Assembly (NCBI GenBank): GCA_015146655.1
Contig: VKHL01000015.1
Span: 113,064 to 177,063 of the forward strand
DNA length: 64,000 nt
Source: Ochromonas danica
Taxonomy: Eukaryota > Sar > Chrysophyceae > Chromulinales > Chromulinaceae
Direction of reading: 5' to 3'
Shown here: piece after piece, positions 10,901-20,091 of the stretch
Layout of the letters: each line of letters begins with the position of its first letter
Position numbering within the stretch: position 1 is the stretch's first letter
The notes under the pieces: model-generated
What the model was told of the DNA's origin: nothing
Database searches by the model: none
What the model saw: only the letters and a program-made list of their open reading frames with translations
Translations under genes and position numbers: made by a program

Positions 10901-12639
10901 CTATTCCATCGGAGACGCCATCTGGTCAGCCCTCTTCGATCCCCAGTTCATCACCATCAAGTCAGCCCAGTGCTCAGCCATCTTCCGAACCGTCTTCTCA
11001 ACCCTCTGCTATACCCTCTGCTCAACCTTCCAGCCAACCCTCGGTCCATCCTTCCAGTCAGCCCTCGGCCCAGCCTTCCTCTTTCCCCACCGTGGATGTG
11101 AGCAGCTTGGGAGAGATGCTTCGATCTTCTCCGAGCTACCATCCAAGAAGCTTGAGTGGGATGGTGGCTTGGAATGTTTCTGGCGGTGTGTGGTGGTGGG
11201 AAGGGGATGAGAAGCATAGTCAGGAGCAGAATCAGAAGCAGGATGGTTCGCTAACAGTGTTCAACGTGAGGTCGAAGCTGTGTGGTAGTTCATCGAATGT
11301 GTCTGAGTCGGAAGCGGAGTTGAACATGACGGCGGTGATCTCGAGCAAGAATGGGTATGTGGGTTTGCTGCGGGATGGTCGTTTCGCGGCGTGGGGATCG
11401 GAGGTGTCGATCTCAGGGTGGGAGCAGCATGTGTGGTGTGGGGTTGAGAGTTTGGGTGGGAGTGTGAATGTGAGTGTGTTGGGTGGTGTGAGCTGGTGGG
11501 GTTTAGTGTGGTTGGTGAGCACGGATATGTCGTTCGCAGGTGTGAACAAGACAGGAGGAGTGGTATCGTTCGGAGCAGCAAGTCATGGCGGCGAGGTGTC
11601 GTCATCTTGTGCATCTTATGTGTCAAGCGGAGTGTTGGGTATCGCAGCTGCGTCGGGTGGCGCTTATGCGGCGTGGAGAAGGGATGGGAAGGTGTGTAGC
11701 TGGGGCAATGCGTGGGCCGGAGGAGGCGTCTCTTCGTGGCAGCCGGATGGATCGCTGAAGGGTGTTAGAGGGAAGCATGTGAGGTTGAATGTGAGCGAGT
11801 CCCTTCATGATGTGAAGATGATCGTGGCGTCGGAGGCAGCGTTCGCGGCGTTGCGAGGCAATGGGTATGTGGTGAGTTGGGGGAATTGTTACTATGGTGG
11901 GTGTGCTCCATCGGATCTTCCTCGGTTATCGTGGTTGGTATCGGGTAGTCAAGTGTTTGTGGGAGTGAAGGCGGAAGGTCGAGGTGAGATCGTGGCGTGG
12001 GGTAAGTCGGATGTGGGTGGAGTAATTCCCGAGTCAGTGTCTGCCGCGTTGTATGAGGAGGAAGTGGTGTATATCAAGTGCAATCGCGGGTCGGTGTCAG
12101 TGTTGACCTCTGTAGGCGGTTTGTATTGTTGGGGTCGATCTAGCTATGGAGGGAACTGCAGTTCTGTTTCTTCTGCTTTCAAGAGCACGTCTGGAGAAGG
12201 AGAAGGAGTGGGAGATGGAGTCGGGGAGGTGAGATTGGTGAGCTCGGATCGAGCATTTGCCGCTTGGCGCGAAGGAGGTGAGGTGAGGGTGTGGGGAGAC
12301 AGTGGGTATGGAGGCGAGATGTCTGAGGAGGAGAGGTTGTGGGCGTCGAGTGGAGTGCAGAAGGTGGTGTCTTCTCAAGGAGCGTTTGCAGCGTTGAGGC
12401 AGGATGGCAGTGTGTTATGTTGGGGTCATGGTGGGTATGGAGGAGACATGTCTTCTGTGTCGTGGTTGCTGGGAGGAGGTGTGGTGGAGTTGCATGGTGG
12501 CGAGCTGTCGTTTATGGCGGTGAGGTCGGATGGGTTGTTGGTGGGGTGGGGGAATAATGGTGTGTTTGTTGATGGCAGTTCAGTGAGTTCAGTGTCAGTG
12601 TCAAGTGCATCTTCGATGAAGTGGGAAGATTTGATGTGA
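7942..12639 (+). CDS. PSSQP-stalk/RCC1-like giant secreted protein, copy C (intact)
   Basis: The product is 1,565 residues from the ATG at 7942; the upstream TTG at 7885 is rejected because the signal peptide starts at this ATG. Order: signal peptide, short PSSQP stalk, cysteine-rich domain 1 (about 8371-8730), stalk, cysteine-rich domain 2 (about 9361-9700), a long stalk containing a 156-bp DNA minisatellite, then an uninterrupted RCC1-like propeller from about 11090. Propeller blades are recognised by repeated W-G motifs such as GKVCSWG, GLYCWG, GEVRVWG, GSVLCWG and GLLVGWG. The propeller DNA is almost identical to copy B, whereas the stalks differ greatly in length and layout. The protein has no transmembrane tail or GPI-like signal, so it is probably secreted or held in the cell covering. 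PSSQP stalks are likely O-glycosylated, by analogy with Ser/Pro-rich wall proteins. Confidence 0.88.
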   Translation: MRMGGMLTVLLLLLSLTLGSLDTSSATLVAASSSSQSTSEPSSLPSAQPSTEPTIIPTTQPSAQPSQEPSSQPSTQPSAIPTAFPSSQPTSGPSSPPSSQPSSQPTTQPSCQPSTQPSAQPSSHPSSPSCCPSSQPTSQPTSRTSSIELKLNEWTACPFYSTYHTYWGTQNLYFCTFTLCPGFGIRLNYNTHGGSILRLKNSTGFEYLGCMANKEFLNEYNECPSYYKPSISNCTTMYLWEGCFNEWYCSGQVSFNLTIDLASPTRIPTIAPSPLLVNSPTSRPSLRPSSQPTSLPSSQPTSQPSSQPTRQPTAEPTCYPSSQPSSQPTVQPSSRPSEQPSCQPTSLSSSEPTSLPSSQPTGQPTAEPTCYEALPTAIPSSSLPTSGPCAPPSSQPSSQPTAQPTYQPSSPSATPSSRPSTQPSSQPSSQPTTQPSSQPTTQPAQPSAQPSAHPSSPSCCPSSQPTSQPTSRTSSIELKLNEWTKCPPYSTSKTAGALYNIYLCTFTLCPGYTISTSVSYEKYFSLRYKDGSTKNAHQFATCDNYYNIPCSYKPSFSTCATMYLWEGCPNDFYCSAQFSIYLAVDTKSPTRMPTIAPSALPTNPPTPRPSPRPSPKPTSQPTSQPSIQPTSQPTVQPSCQPTSQPSSQPTSQPSSQPTRQPTAEPTCYPSSQPSSQPTVQPSSKPTSLPSSQPTSLPSSQPTSLPSSQPTRQPTAEPTCYPSSQPSSQPTVQPSSKPTSLPSSQPTSLPSSQPTSLPSSQPTRQPTAEPTCYPSSQPSSQPTVQPSSKPTSLPSSQPTSLPSSQPTSLPSSQPTRQPTAEPTCYPSSQPSSQPTVQPSSKPTSLPSSQPTSLPSSQPTSLPSSQPTRQPTAEPTCYPSSQPSSQPTVQPSSEPSGQPSCQPTSLPSSQPTSLPSSQPSAVPSAQPSGWPTSQPSCHPSSQPSAKPSTQPTNQPSSKPSSQPSSQPSSFPSCQPSGQPSTNPTSQPSSIPSETPSGQPSSIPSSSPSSQPSAQPSSEPSSQPSAIPSAQPSSQPSVHPSSQPSAQPSSFPTVDVSSLGEMLRSSPSYHPRSLSGMVAWNVSGGVWWWEGDEKHSQEQNQKQDGSLTVFNVRSKLCGSSSNVSESEAELNMTAVISSKNGYVGLLRDGRFAAWGSEVSISGWEQHVWCGVESLGGSVNVSVLGGVSWWGLVWLVSTDMSFAGVNKTGGVVSFGAASHGGEVSSSCASYVSSGVLGIAAASGGAYAAWRRDGKVCSWGNAWAGGGVSSWQPDGSLKGVRGKHVRLNVSESLHDVKMIVASEAAFAALRGNGYVVSWGNCYYGGCAPSDLPRLSWLVSGSQVFVGVKAEGRGEIVAWGKSDVGGVIPESVSAALYEEEVVYIKCNRGSVSVLTSVGGLYCWGRSSYGGNCSSVSSAFKSTSGEGEGVGDGVGEVRLVSSDRAFAAWREGGEVRVWGDSGYGGEMSEEERLWASSGVQKVVSSQGAFAALRQDGSVLCWGHGGYGGDMSSVSWLLGGGVVELHGGELSFMAVRSDGLLVGWGNNGVFVDGSSVSSVSVSSASSMKWEDLM
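9916..10615 (+). repeat. 156-bp minisatellite in the copy C stalk
   Basis: Units start at 9916, 10072, 10228, 10384 and 10540, exactly 156 bp (52 codons) apart. Four are full and the fifth is partial. Each begins RQPTAEPTCYPSSQPSSQPT and contains one cysteine, so the stalk gains one cysteine per unit. The units are almost identical at the DNA level, which suggests recent expansion by slippage or unequal exchange. Confidence 0.92.
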
Positions 12640-13700
12640 TGTTTCTGTTCAGCATTGCAATGTTGTTGGCCACACTGATCACTGGACTGGTTAGTATTAA
12701 TTTCTGATTTTTTTCCGTTTCTGTTGATTTGTATATACTATCATGAAGGAAAAGGTTGTAAACGGCAGGAGGTGTAGTGTAAAGCTGCGCGATCGTCGTT
12801 GCCATTATTACCATTATATCATACAGTGTCCTAATATCATACAATAGTATGTTTTGTTTTTGTCTTGTAGTGCCTATGATAAGATCTATCTCGTAGTAAT
12901 TGTGCAAAATCCTTTGGTGGTAGATTGTTTTTGGGTCTTTCGTGTCTGGTCAACTTAGCAAAAATCTCATGCGGTGTTTAATTCTGCATGTTGTCATTAT
13001 GCTTCAATCATGCTGTTGCTATCTAGTAATCCTCTGATTCACAGGCTTCTTCTAAAGGCGATTTCTGTTTTGAGATGAAATCGAAGTGGAAGAAGTGTGT
13101 GTTGTTTGATTTCAAGCTTTGTAGCCTCTTGTGTGAAGTAATTTTGGTAACAATCAAATCAAATCAAATCATCAAGACAGACAACGTTCATCTAACAGAC
13201 ATTCGCCAGTATATAGAGTGTGGGAAAAATAAGCTCATCCGCTCTAAACTGTGTTAGTTAGAAAGCTTCTTCATTCTTCTCTCAAACCAAGGACAAATGC
13301 ATTCCTCACTCTGGCTTGAGAGAAGTAAAGAGCTTACGAGTTAGAACACATAACATTTCCTTTCCACTTGTATTAGACTAGCTAAGTTAATGGGTTGCTG
13401 TGAATGTTGCTAAGTTAACGGATTTCAGGTTTTCGGCGGCAGGACATTCGAGCTCCGCATCGAAAATACGAAATCCCGAAAGCTGGGGTGGGAGTGACGT
13501 CTTTCGCACCACCCCTCACACCTCATCCCAGCAATCGCGTCCACCACTCCATACTAACTAGATAAAACGCAGTAAATACTCTAAGAAACGCTTTAAAAAG
13601 TGATATTGAGCGAACTGACGAATTCTTGGCCACGAAATCTCTCATCGCCACCGTATTAATTGAATATCATCATCTTCATCATCCATCTTGAGACTAAGCT
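12640..13700. other. 3' flank of copy C and upstream region of the amine oxidase gene
   Basis: 12640 to about 13215 repeats the array-unit flank, including the AATCA microsatellite (about 13153-13170). After that the array homology ends. The upstream region of the next gene has CTAAGTTAA motifs at 13382-13390 and 13410-13418 and the motif CGAAATCCCGAAAG at 13469-13482. These resemble motifs in front of other genes here. Confidence 0.6.
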
Positions 13701-15200
13701 ATGGCATCTTTTGAATCTAAGCCAGTTGAGAAGTTCGACGTCGTTGTCGTGGGAGCAGGTGTAAGCGGTCTGAAAGCTGCCAAGGAATTGATTTCCAAAC
13801 ATGGTGTAGAGGCCAGTCGTGTCCTCGTGCTCGACGCGCAAGACTATGTGGGAGGAAGAATCAAGCAGTCTACTGACTTCATCCCTGGTGTTAAAGTGGA
13901 GCTCGGCGCTGAAATCGTTCACGGCAACGGCACGTTCATCACGGACTTCGCGCGCGAGCAGGGCGAGGCTCTGCAAGAGATCTACTGCTGGGCACACGGT
14001 GACGGCGGACCCATGGAACGTCCCGTCAATGGAGGCTACGGCTTGTACTTTGTCGGAGACGGCTGGAGTGAGGAGAAGACCTCCAGCCGTCTCATCCGCT
14101 TCGATGACGAAGACCCAGAATTCGTGCGCTTGAATGAAAGCCTCTGGGACTTGGAGAAGGTCAACCTAGACACTCTGGATGCTTCCCTTTCTTTAAAGGA
14201 CCATCTGCTTGGCTTGGGGTTCAAGGAGTCTATGCTGCGCATGGCAGACGCTGGCTTTGCCAACACTTTCTGCAGTCGTATGGAAGAGCTTTCCATCAAA
14301 GAAGCTGCCCGTTGGATTCAACGCTGGAATGATTCAGAAGAAGGAGAGTTTAAACTAGTCAACTCATATGGTGTCTTGATTCGTTTCCTTCAGTCTGGTG
14401 TCAGCAATATTCGTCTCAAGAAAGTTGTCAATCGTGTTGTTCGTGAGGAGGGAAAAGTCATCGTCGAGACAGAAGATGGAGATGTTTTCCATAGCAAAGC
14501 TGTCATCTTAGCCATCCCTCCCCCAGTATTAGCTAGTGGTAAGATTAGCTTCACTCCTCCTTTACCTGAGCGTAAAGTGACAGCTTGTCGATCCACTCAA
14601 ATGAATCGTGCCTGCAAGGTCTTCGTCAAGTTCTCCAAAATCTTCTGGCCTGCAGGTCTAACTGGTACAATCACTGCAGATCCTAATGCTCTTATCCCTG
14701 AGATTTGGTTCCGTGATGTTCGCGATCTCATTGAAGACGATTCCCAAGGAGTTGGTTATGCCACTGGCTTTGTCACTTCTTCCTTTGCTGATCACATCTG
14801 CTCTATCCCTGAAGAAGAAGTATTCAAAGCTATGGTCAGTCAGTTAGACAAGATGTTTAGCCATCTCAAGCCTCGAGATTGTTTCGCTGATATTGAAAAA
14901 GTTGAAGAAACGCTGTTGAGCTCAGACGTCGTGGCGGATTTACCCAAACCTTCCGAGGTTTATCTGGGTGGTATCATCCAGAAGTGGACTCCTGAAGTCC
15001 ACCCTTTCATCCACGGTGGATATTGCAGTCCATTGAAAGGATTTACCCACGCTGGGGAAACTGTAGCTGAATCTGTGGATGATCAGCTATTCTTCGTTGG
15101 CGAGGGTGCTAACATTGGCCATGGTGGTGTAATCCATGCCGCTATGGAATCTGCAGTACGAGCTGCAAAGGAAGTCAAAGCTGTTCTTGACAAGAACTAA
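13701..15200 (+). CDS. Flavin-containing amine oxidase (polyamine oxidase-like)
   Basis: A 499-residue intronless protein with an ATG at 13701. The N-terminus has the FAD dinucleotide-binding glycine motif (VVVGAGVSGLKAAKEL, residues about 14-29) and then LVLDAQDYVGGRI, the second FAD contact of the amine oxidase family. The C-terminus has the FAD-closing motif GEGANIGHGGVIHAAMESA. Length and layout fit polyamine/monoamine oxidases and related flavoproteins, which oxidise amines to aldehydes with release of peroxide. No obvious targeting sequence or peroxisomal tail is present. The exact substrate cannot be read from the sequence. The usual acidic residue at the end of the second strand is Asp here (LDA) rather than the more common Glu. 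Confidence 0.85.
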   Translation: MASFESKPVEKFDVVVVGAGVSGLKAAKELISKHGVEASRVLVLDAQDYVGGRIKQSTDFIPGVKVELGAEIVHGNGTFITDFAREQGEALQEIYCWAHGDGGPMERPVNGGYGLYFVGDGWSEEKTSSRLIRFDDEDPEFVRLNESLWDLEKVNLDTLDASLSLKDHLLGLGFKESMLRMADAGFANTFCSRMEELSIKEAARWIQRWNDSEEGEFKLVNSYGVLIRFLQSGVSNIRLKKVVNRVVREEGKVIVETEDGDVFHSKAVILAIPPPVLASGKISFTPPLPERKVTACRSTQMNRACKVFVKFSKIFWPAGLTGTITADPNALIPEIWFRDVRDLIEDDSQGVGYATGFVTSSFADHICSIPEEEVFKAMVSQLDKMFSHLKPRDCFADIEKVEETLLSSDVVADLPKPSEVYLGGIIQKWTPEVHPFIHGGYCSPLKGFTHAGETVAESVDDQLFFVGEGANIGHGGVIHAAMESAVRAAKEVKAVLDKN

Positions 15201-16438
15201 ACAGCGCGTACTGATGACGATAGATCGTCTTTGTGCATGACCTAGACTATGCAAACATTGGTATGTATGAATCAAACAGTAGTTTTACAGTAGCATAGAG
15301 TTTTACGTAGAATATTCTTCTTCCTCAGTCGTGTTGATTCATTCCCTTTTGACTTGATAATTCAATAGCTTGGATGAATCCCTTCATTGTTAATTCAGAC
15401 CATAATTCATTCATATCCCAACCAAGCTAAGATCACATTTAATTTACATCACAGACGATGATTGCCGCAGCTTCTAACGTGGCAAGAAAAGCTTTTTGTC
15501 TTGTAGATATCGAAGAAGAAGTCATAGCAATTACCACCAAAGCAGAAGAGGAAGAAGAAGCAGAAGAGGTCATAGTCATAGTGTGTGTTTGTTTGTTATA
15601 TTGTATATGTAGAGAGAAGAAGAGCAAAGCACAGAACACGTTCTTATAGCAGAATAGCAGCTAGTCTAGTCACAAACAAAAAAGAGAAGAGTAGTAGCAC
15701 GACCAAGCCAATGCAAGTCTCAAAACAAAGAACACTTTCTCATCTTCACCGTTGCGAGAAGAAGAAGAAGGAGTTAGTAGAACAAGAAAGAAATACACAC
15801 GGTTTAGGGTTTCTCTTTCTTCGAATGTAATCTATCTTGGACGATGATTGAACAGTGAAAGAACACGAAACAGGAAGATCATCACGAGGCTGAGGAGTTG
15901 AGAAAGCTGCTGTTATCTTGCTTGGAGGAGTTAGTTTTGATCAAAAAGCAGTCGCACATAGAGAATTGTTGTAAAAGGTCTAGTTAGCTCTCACTCGACC
16001 TGTCTCAGCGTCAATTATTCCGAAAAGGTGGTGCAATATAGAAACTAATTACACAGCTTCGAGCTGCCGCTGTTGTTGCATAGAGTAACAAGCAAGTCAT
16101 CACATCACTAAACTCATGCACCAATATAGAAGAGACATTTCCTTTCGATATAACAACCAGCTAGCGGTAGTTGGTTTATAGCATTTATACCACCACAATC
16201 TGTAAAGAAAAAGACAATTTCAATACCACATAACCACCATATCATATCACTCACACCACTTTCATTTAAAATAGACAACACCACGAGAAAGTTATTGATT
16301 GATTGATCGTTGACAGCTGTTATATGTATACTTGATTTAACATCAATCAATGCGAAAGAGAATCAAATCCATCCCTCTTGATCATCTCCTCCGGCAACCA
16401 AACCGTAACGAGTGGTTTACAATACAATAGTCTACTGT
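15201..16438. other. Intergenic, convergent 3' ends
   Basis: About 1.2 kb between two genes that end towards each other. It has an imperfect GAAGAAGAAG/GCAGAAGAGG-rich stretch at about 15508-15570. Short frames on both strands there (15458-15649, 15439-15639) are low-complexity and not credible genes. No RNA gene was recognised. Confidence 0.5.
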
Positions 16439-18134
16439 TTAGAAACTAGCTGGCATGGAAGATTGGGGCATACTCCAGCTTTCAAGAGTTTTGTTATATT
16501 CCTCAGTACCTACCGCTGGAGGAGGTTTACTGCCGCTATTACTCTTTCTAGTGTTGCTGGGTGAAGAGGAGGCAGCGGCAGCCATAGGCGGGACAGCGGC
16601 ACCACCAGCTGACCCGCCACTATTGCCGCCAGCCACTGCGAAAGTAGGAGGTCCTGATGTAATTGGGTTATTCTTCTCCATATCATCTAAACGACTATCA
16701 TTATCGCGTACATCACGGAAGGATAATATTCCCACTCTCAATGCACAGCAATTGTTATAGATTTGCGCATCTAATAGGCCACCATTAAACCAATCCATTA
16801 GCTCATTAATCATTGCATAAACAAGATGAGAATACGCTTACCAAATACACGTTCACTAAAGGAAGTATCTTTTTTCGACATGGGATTGTTTAACTTCTGA
16901 CATACTTTTAACAATCCTTCACAGAATAGCGCGAAGATAATATTCGTAACAGTGATCTCTAACATGTTATTAACATACCATGTTGTTCTATTAACAGGCC
17001 AAGTATCTCCACTAGGTGGACTGTAATCTCCATCACCAGTGCGTTGAGTGTAAAAGCAGGTAGCAAGCATGACTCCCGTCTCAATCGACAGCGCGGCCAG
17101 CAAGACCTGAATAGTCCAATAGATTGCATGAACATAAGGATAAGGCAATTGAGTATCAATACAGCTTTGTGTAGTGAGAATGCCATTGCGGAGATTCATG
17201 AGGTTATTGGCAACCTGTCCATCAAAGACATCATTGCATCGAAACTTGTATTTATGTCTCAAATCTTCGAAATATTGATTCATCCAACCAATCACCACTA
17301 ATGGACGAGAAAGTAAAGTTGCCATACGCAAATACTTTAACTCCATAGGTGTGAGTAATCCAGCAGTCTGTAGAGTGGAGAGATCTTCATCGTGTTGCAT
17401 GGACTTGAAGAGAAGCTGGAAACACAAACGACAATAGCGAATGAGAAGGAAAGACAACTCTTCCTCCTCCTTGCGGTCTTTACACTGTCTGCTAATGGTT
17501 TGGAAAGTCATCAAACAGATATGTTCAATCGCTGTCCAGGCTTGAGCAAGAGTGGTGTTACGAATTCGATCCCAACGCGAAATGATCAACGAGATGTACG
17601 ATGCAAACACAAAGGAAATCAGCACTTGGATACGAGAGGTCACAGTGCCGTCATCGTATACACTACGATAAGCTCCACTCTCGTAGCAAATGACGGTAGT
17701 AAGGACACAGATAATGCCTAGAATGAGAAGATGTAACCACGTGTCTCGATCAGAGATAATAGTGTGTGAGAACGACACCAAAGCCTATTGACATTCATTT
17801 CAAACATGACTAAGAATCATCTAGCTAGATGAAGAAGAAGGGTTTAATTTATTTCACTCACCCTCCAGATGCTCAGCGCGGGTGCATCATACTTGACCAC
17901 TTTGCTGTCGCATTTGTAGAAAGTTGGGTCAAACACGTGCTGCTTGACTCGCCAAGGCATGTCCATCTGACCAAACATGTCTTTGATACGATGATCATCA
18001 TGGTCTTTATCAAGTGGAATACGATTAATTTCAATATCATTATGCAAAGGATTGTCCACCATACGCGAAGTGGAAACTCGTTTTGTATCCGTGCTCATAC
18101 GCATGGATAAAACTCTAGGCAGAGTAGAAGTCAT
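16439..18134 (-). CDS. Bestrophin-like anion channel
   Basis: Three exons read on the minus strand: 18134-17862, 17784-16842 and 16770-16439. They are joined by introns of 77 and 71 nt with GTGAGT and GTAAGC donors, giving 515 residues. The membrane domain lies in exon 2: DTWLHLLILGIICVLTTVI, then ISFVFASYISLIISRWDRIR, and later QLPYPYVHAIYWTIQVLLAA. This last resembles the conserved Leu-Pro-(Phe/Tyr)-Pro-Tyr-Val-His stretch of bestrophin/RFP-TM proteins. The C-terminal exon is a low-complexity Gly/Ala/Ser tail. Members of this family are chloride or bicarbonate channels; in algae some supply bicarbonate to thylakoids, but no plastid presequence is visible here. The last splice join is the least certain: without it the frame ends 12 residues after the donor. 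Confidence 0.68.
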
Positions 18135-19144
18135 GATAATTTAATCAAATAGATATGCAAGGAGGGACAAGAGGGCTGGATTGAGAAGGCTTCGGAATGA
18201 TCAAGCAGTAGTATACAGTAGACCAGACTAACGTTAGTCAACAAGATTTGACCACTTGACAGACAGTAGAAGGCCAAGATGGATAGGGAGGGGAAAGTCC
18301 AAAAGAGGCCCTTTAAAGTCGCTTTTTGGTGATGATGAGGTAGAGATTGGAAGATGTGATGGTCTACATTGTTACATTGCGTGGTATTTTCGGTTTTCCG
18401 TCGATCATCAGAGGGAATGTGGAGGACTTACGGTAATAGCTCGGAGAGCAAAGTTAGATATGAAGTGCTCTATAAATCACGAATAACAAGTCTCAAGGTA
18501 ACTGAAAGCTTTTGACAAACAAACCTTCTCAATTACAGAACTAGCGGATCCTAATATTATATCCACAACTTCGGCTTATCACTAGACTACTATATAATTT
18601 AAAGTCTGTAAGAGAAGAAATGTAGATCTTCTCACACATCTAGCAACTGAAAGGAGGATGATTTTTATCCAGCTTTCAACAAACATATAGCAAGCATGAA
18701 GAATTTTCATCACGCTTTCTAACATCTAAATCAGGGGGAAAAACACATATATAAAAGAAAATGAAGGTGATAAATTCACGAAGTACATTTTTGATTGGAG
18801 TCAGGAAGTCAGGTCGGTGGAATGGTAGCAAGCAAAGCATCTTATCTTCAAGCAAATACAGACGCTAAAAACATAAAACATACGGACACAGTCACACAAG
18901 TGTGTTCGCGCAAGATAGTTGACGTCTCTTGCAAAACAAAAAATTATCTTCCGTCTCGAAAGCGACAAGAATCAGAGGATCAAACACAGGTTAAGGTAGA
19001 TCAAACGTCGCACAATGCAATAGAAAAGGACAGCCATTTCTCCGTGCCTTCTAAGCACCAGAAAAGAAAGCTTGTGGAATGCAGATACAAGACAAGGTGA
19101 TACGAAAAATAATATAAACAACAGACAGACAGACATAAATATGA
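18135..19144. other. Intergenic, no gene seen
   Basis: About 1 kb upstream of the bestrophin-like gene and downstream of the next minus-strand gene. It is AT-rich with many stops. The plus-strand frames at 18256-18486 and 18795-19100 lack recognisable domains, and I do not accept them. Confidence 0.45.
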
Positions 19145-19906
19145 TTAAGAGGCAAATGTTGGAAGGAAAGAAGGAATAGATCCAGTAAGTTTAACAACAT
19201 TTCCTTCTCTGTCAATATAAAAGGAAATCTTAATCTTGAAGTCAATATCAGTCGATAACAGACGATCAGAACCGCCGACCTCATGGCCGTCAGATAAGTC
19301 CAGCCTGGTCCCCTTGACAGTGGCATAGAGTTCGGAAATACAGATATCGTCATGAAGTTGTCGGATGACACGAATTCCAAGAGGAATGATAGCATAATCA
19401 GGTAGAATAGACTCGATGGAGAGCAAATGATTGATATGTTCACGAGGTCCCGTGTAGCACAACTCAGGGGATAGTAGCTGAGCAAGAGGTTGGCAGATAA
19501 CCTCAGCAGTAGGTGGCATGCATCGATTTAGTAACCTTTCGACACTCTTACAACGTCCGCTGTTGAGCACATTGCAGTACATGAAGGGGAAAGTGCGGCG
19601 GATATCCGACTTGAGCATTCGCTTGAAGGTGAGCTGCATCCGCTTGTAGTGATGGAGACGGCTTGGCTTTCGTTCTCGCATGCTATTATGCTCATTCGGA
19701 ATAGAATGGGCATGAGATGACGTCTCATCGTCATCCATGGCGGCTTCCATGAGGTCGAACTGCTCTGGGATAGAATCGGTTACACGGTCAAAAGTTGTTG
19801 GCATCATCTTCGAGCTTGTAAAACCGCTCATCTCATCCTCAAGCACAGGTAGAGAGGGGTTGGGATCGTCATCCCTTCGCTCATCAGGAGAATCATCATC
19901 CACCAT
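19145..19906 (-). CDS. Unknown protein with an acidic N-terminus
   Basis: The stop is at 19145 on the minus strand. The frame is open up to 20104 but begins there with GTG and would overlap the start of the plastid gene at 20092. The first in-frame ATG (MVDDDSPDERRDDDP) is at 19906, giving 253 residues. An alternative is an exon entered at 20014 after a TATTTCAG acceptor, with the first exon unplaced. The N-terminal half is acidic and disordered. The middle has a basic stretch (RERKPSRLHHYKRMQLTFKR) followed by SDIRRTFPFMYCNVLNSGRC. The C-terminus looks folded (alternating hydrophobic strands). I do not recognise the family. Confidence 0.55.
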   Translation of the reverse strand: MVDDDSPDERRDDDPNPSLPVLEDEMSGFTSSKMMPTTFDRVTDSIPEQFDLMEAAMDDDETSSHAHSIPNEHNSMRERKPSRLHHYKRMQLTFKRMLKSDIRRTFPFMYCNVLNSGRCKSVERLLNRCMPPTAEVICQPLAQLLSPELCYTGPREHINHLLSIESILPDYAIIPLGIRVIRQLHDDICISELYATVKGTRLDLSDGHEVGGSDRLLSTDIDFKIKISFYIDREGNVVKLTGSIPSFLPTFAS

Positions 19907-20091
19907 ACCGCCTAACAACTCATAGATCTTCAATTCTACCACACTTGTGCTGGCTGCGGCACCGCTTCCCTCCTGCCCATCAATTTTTGGCCACGGGAAT
20001 AGCGACTTCAAACCCTGAAATAGTGAGTTATGGAGGGGTGTTTGGTGACGGCCGTTTTCAAGTTTCACCAAATCATCGAAGAGATTGAAGC

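Noticed and set aside
15439-15649. Small genes on either strand
   Set aside because: Frames arise from a GAAGAAG-rich tract and have no conserved character or splice support.
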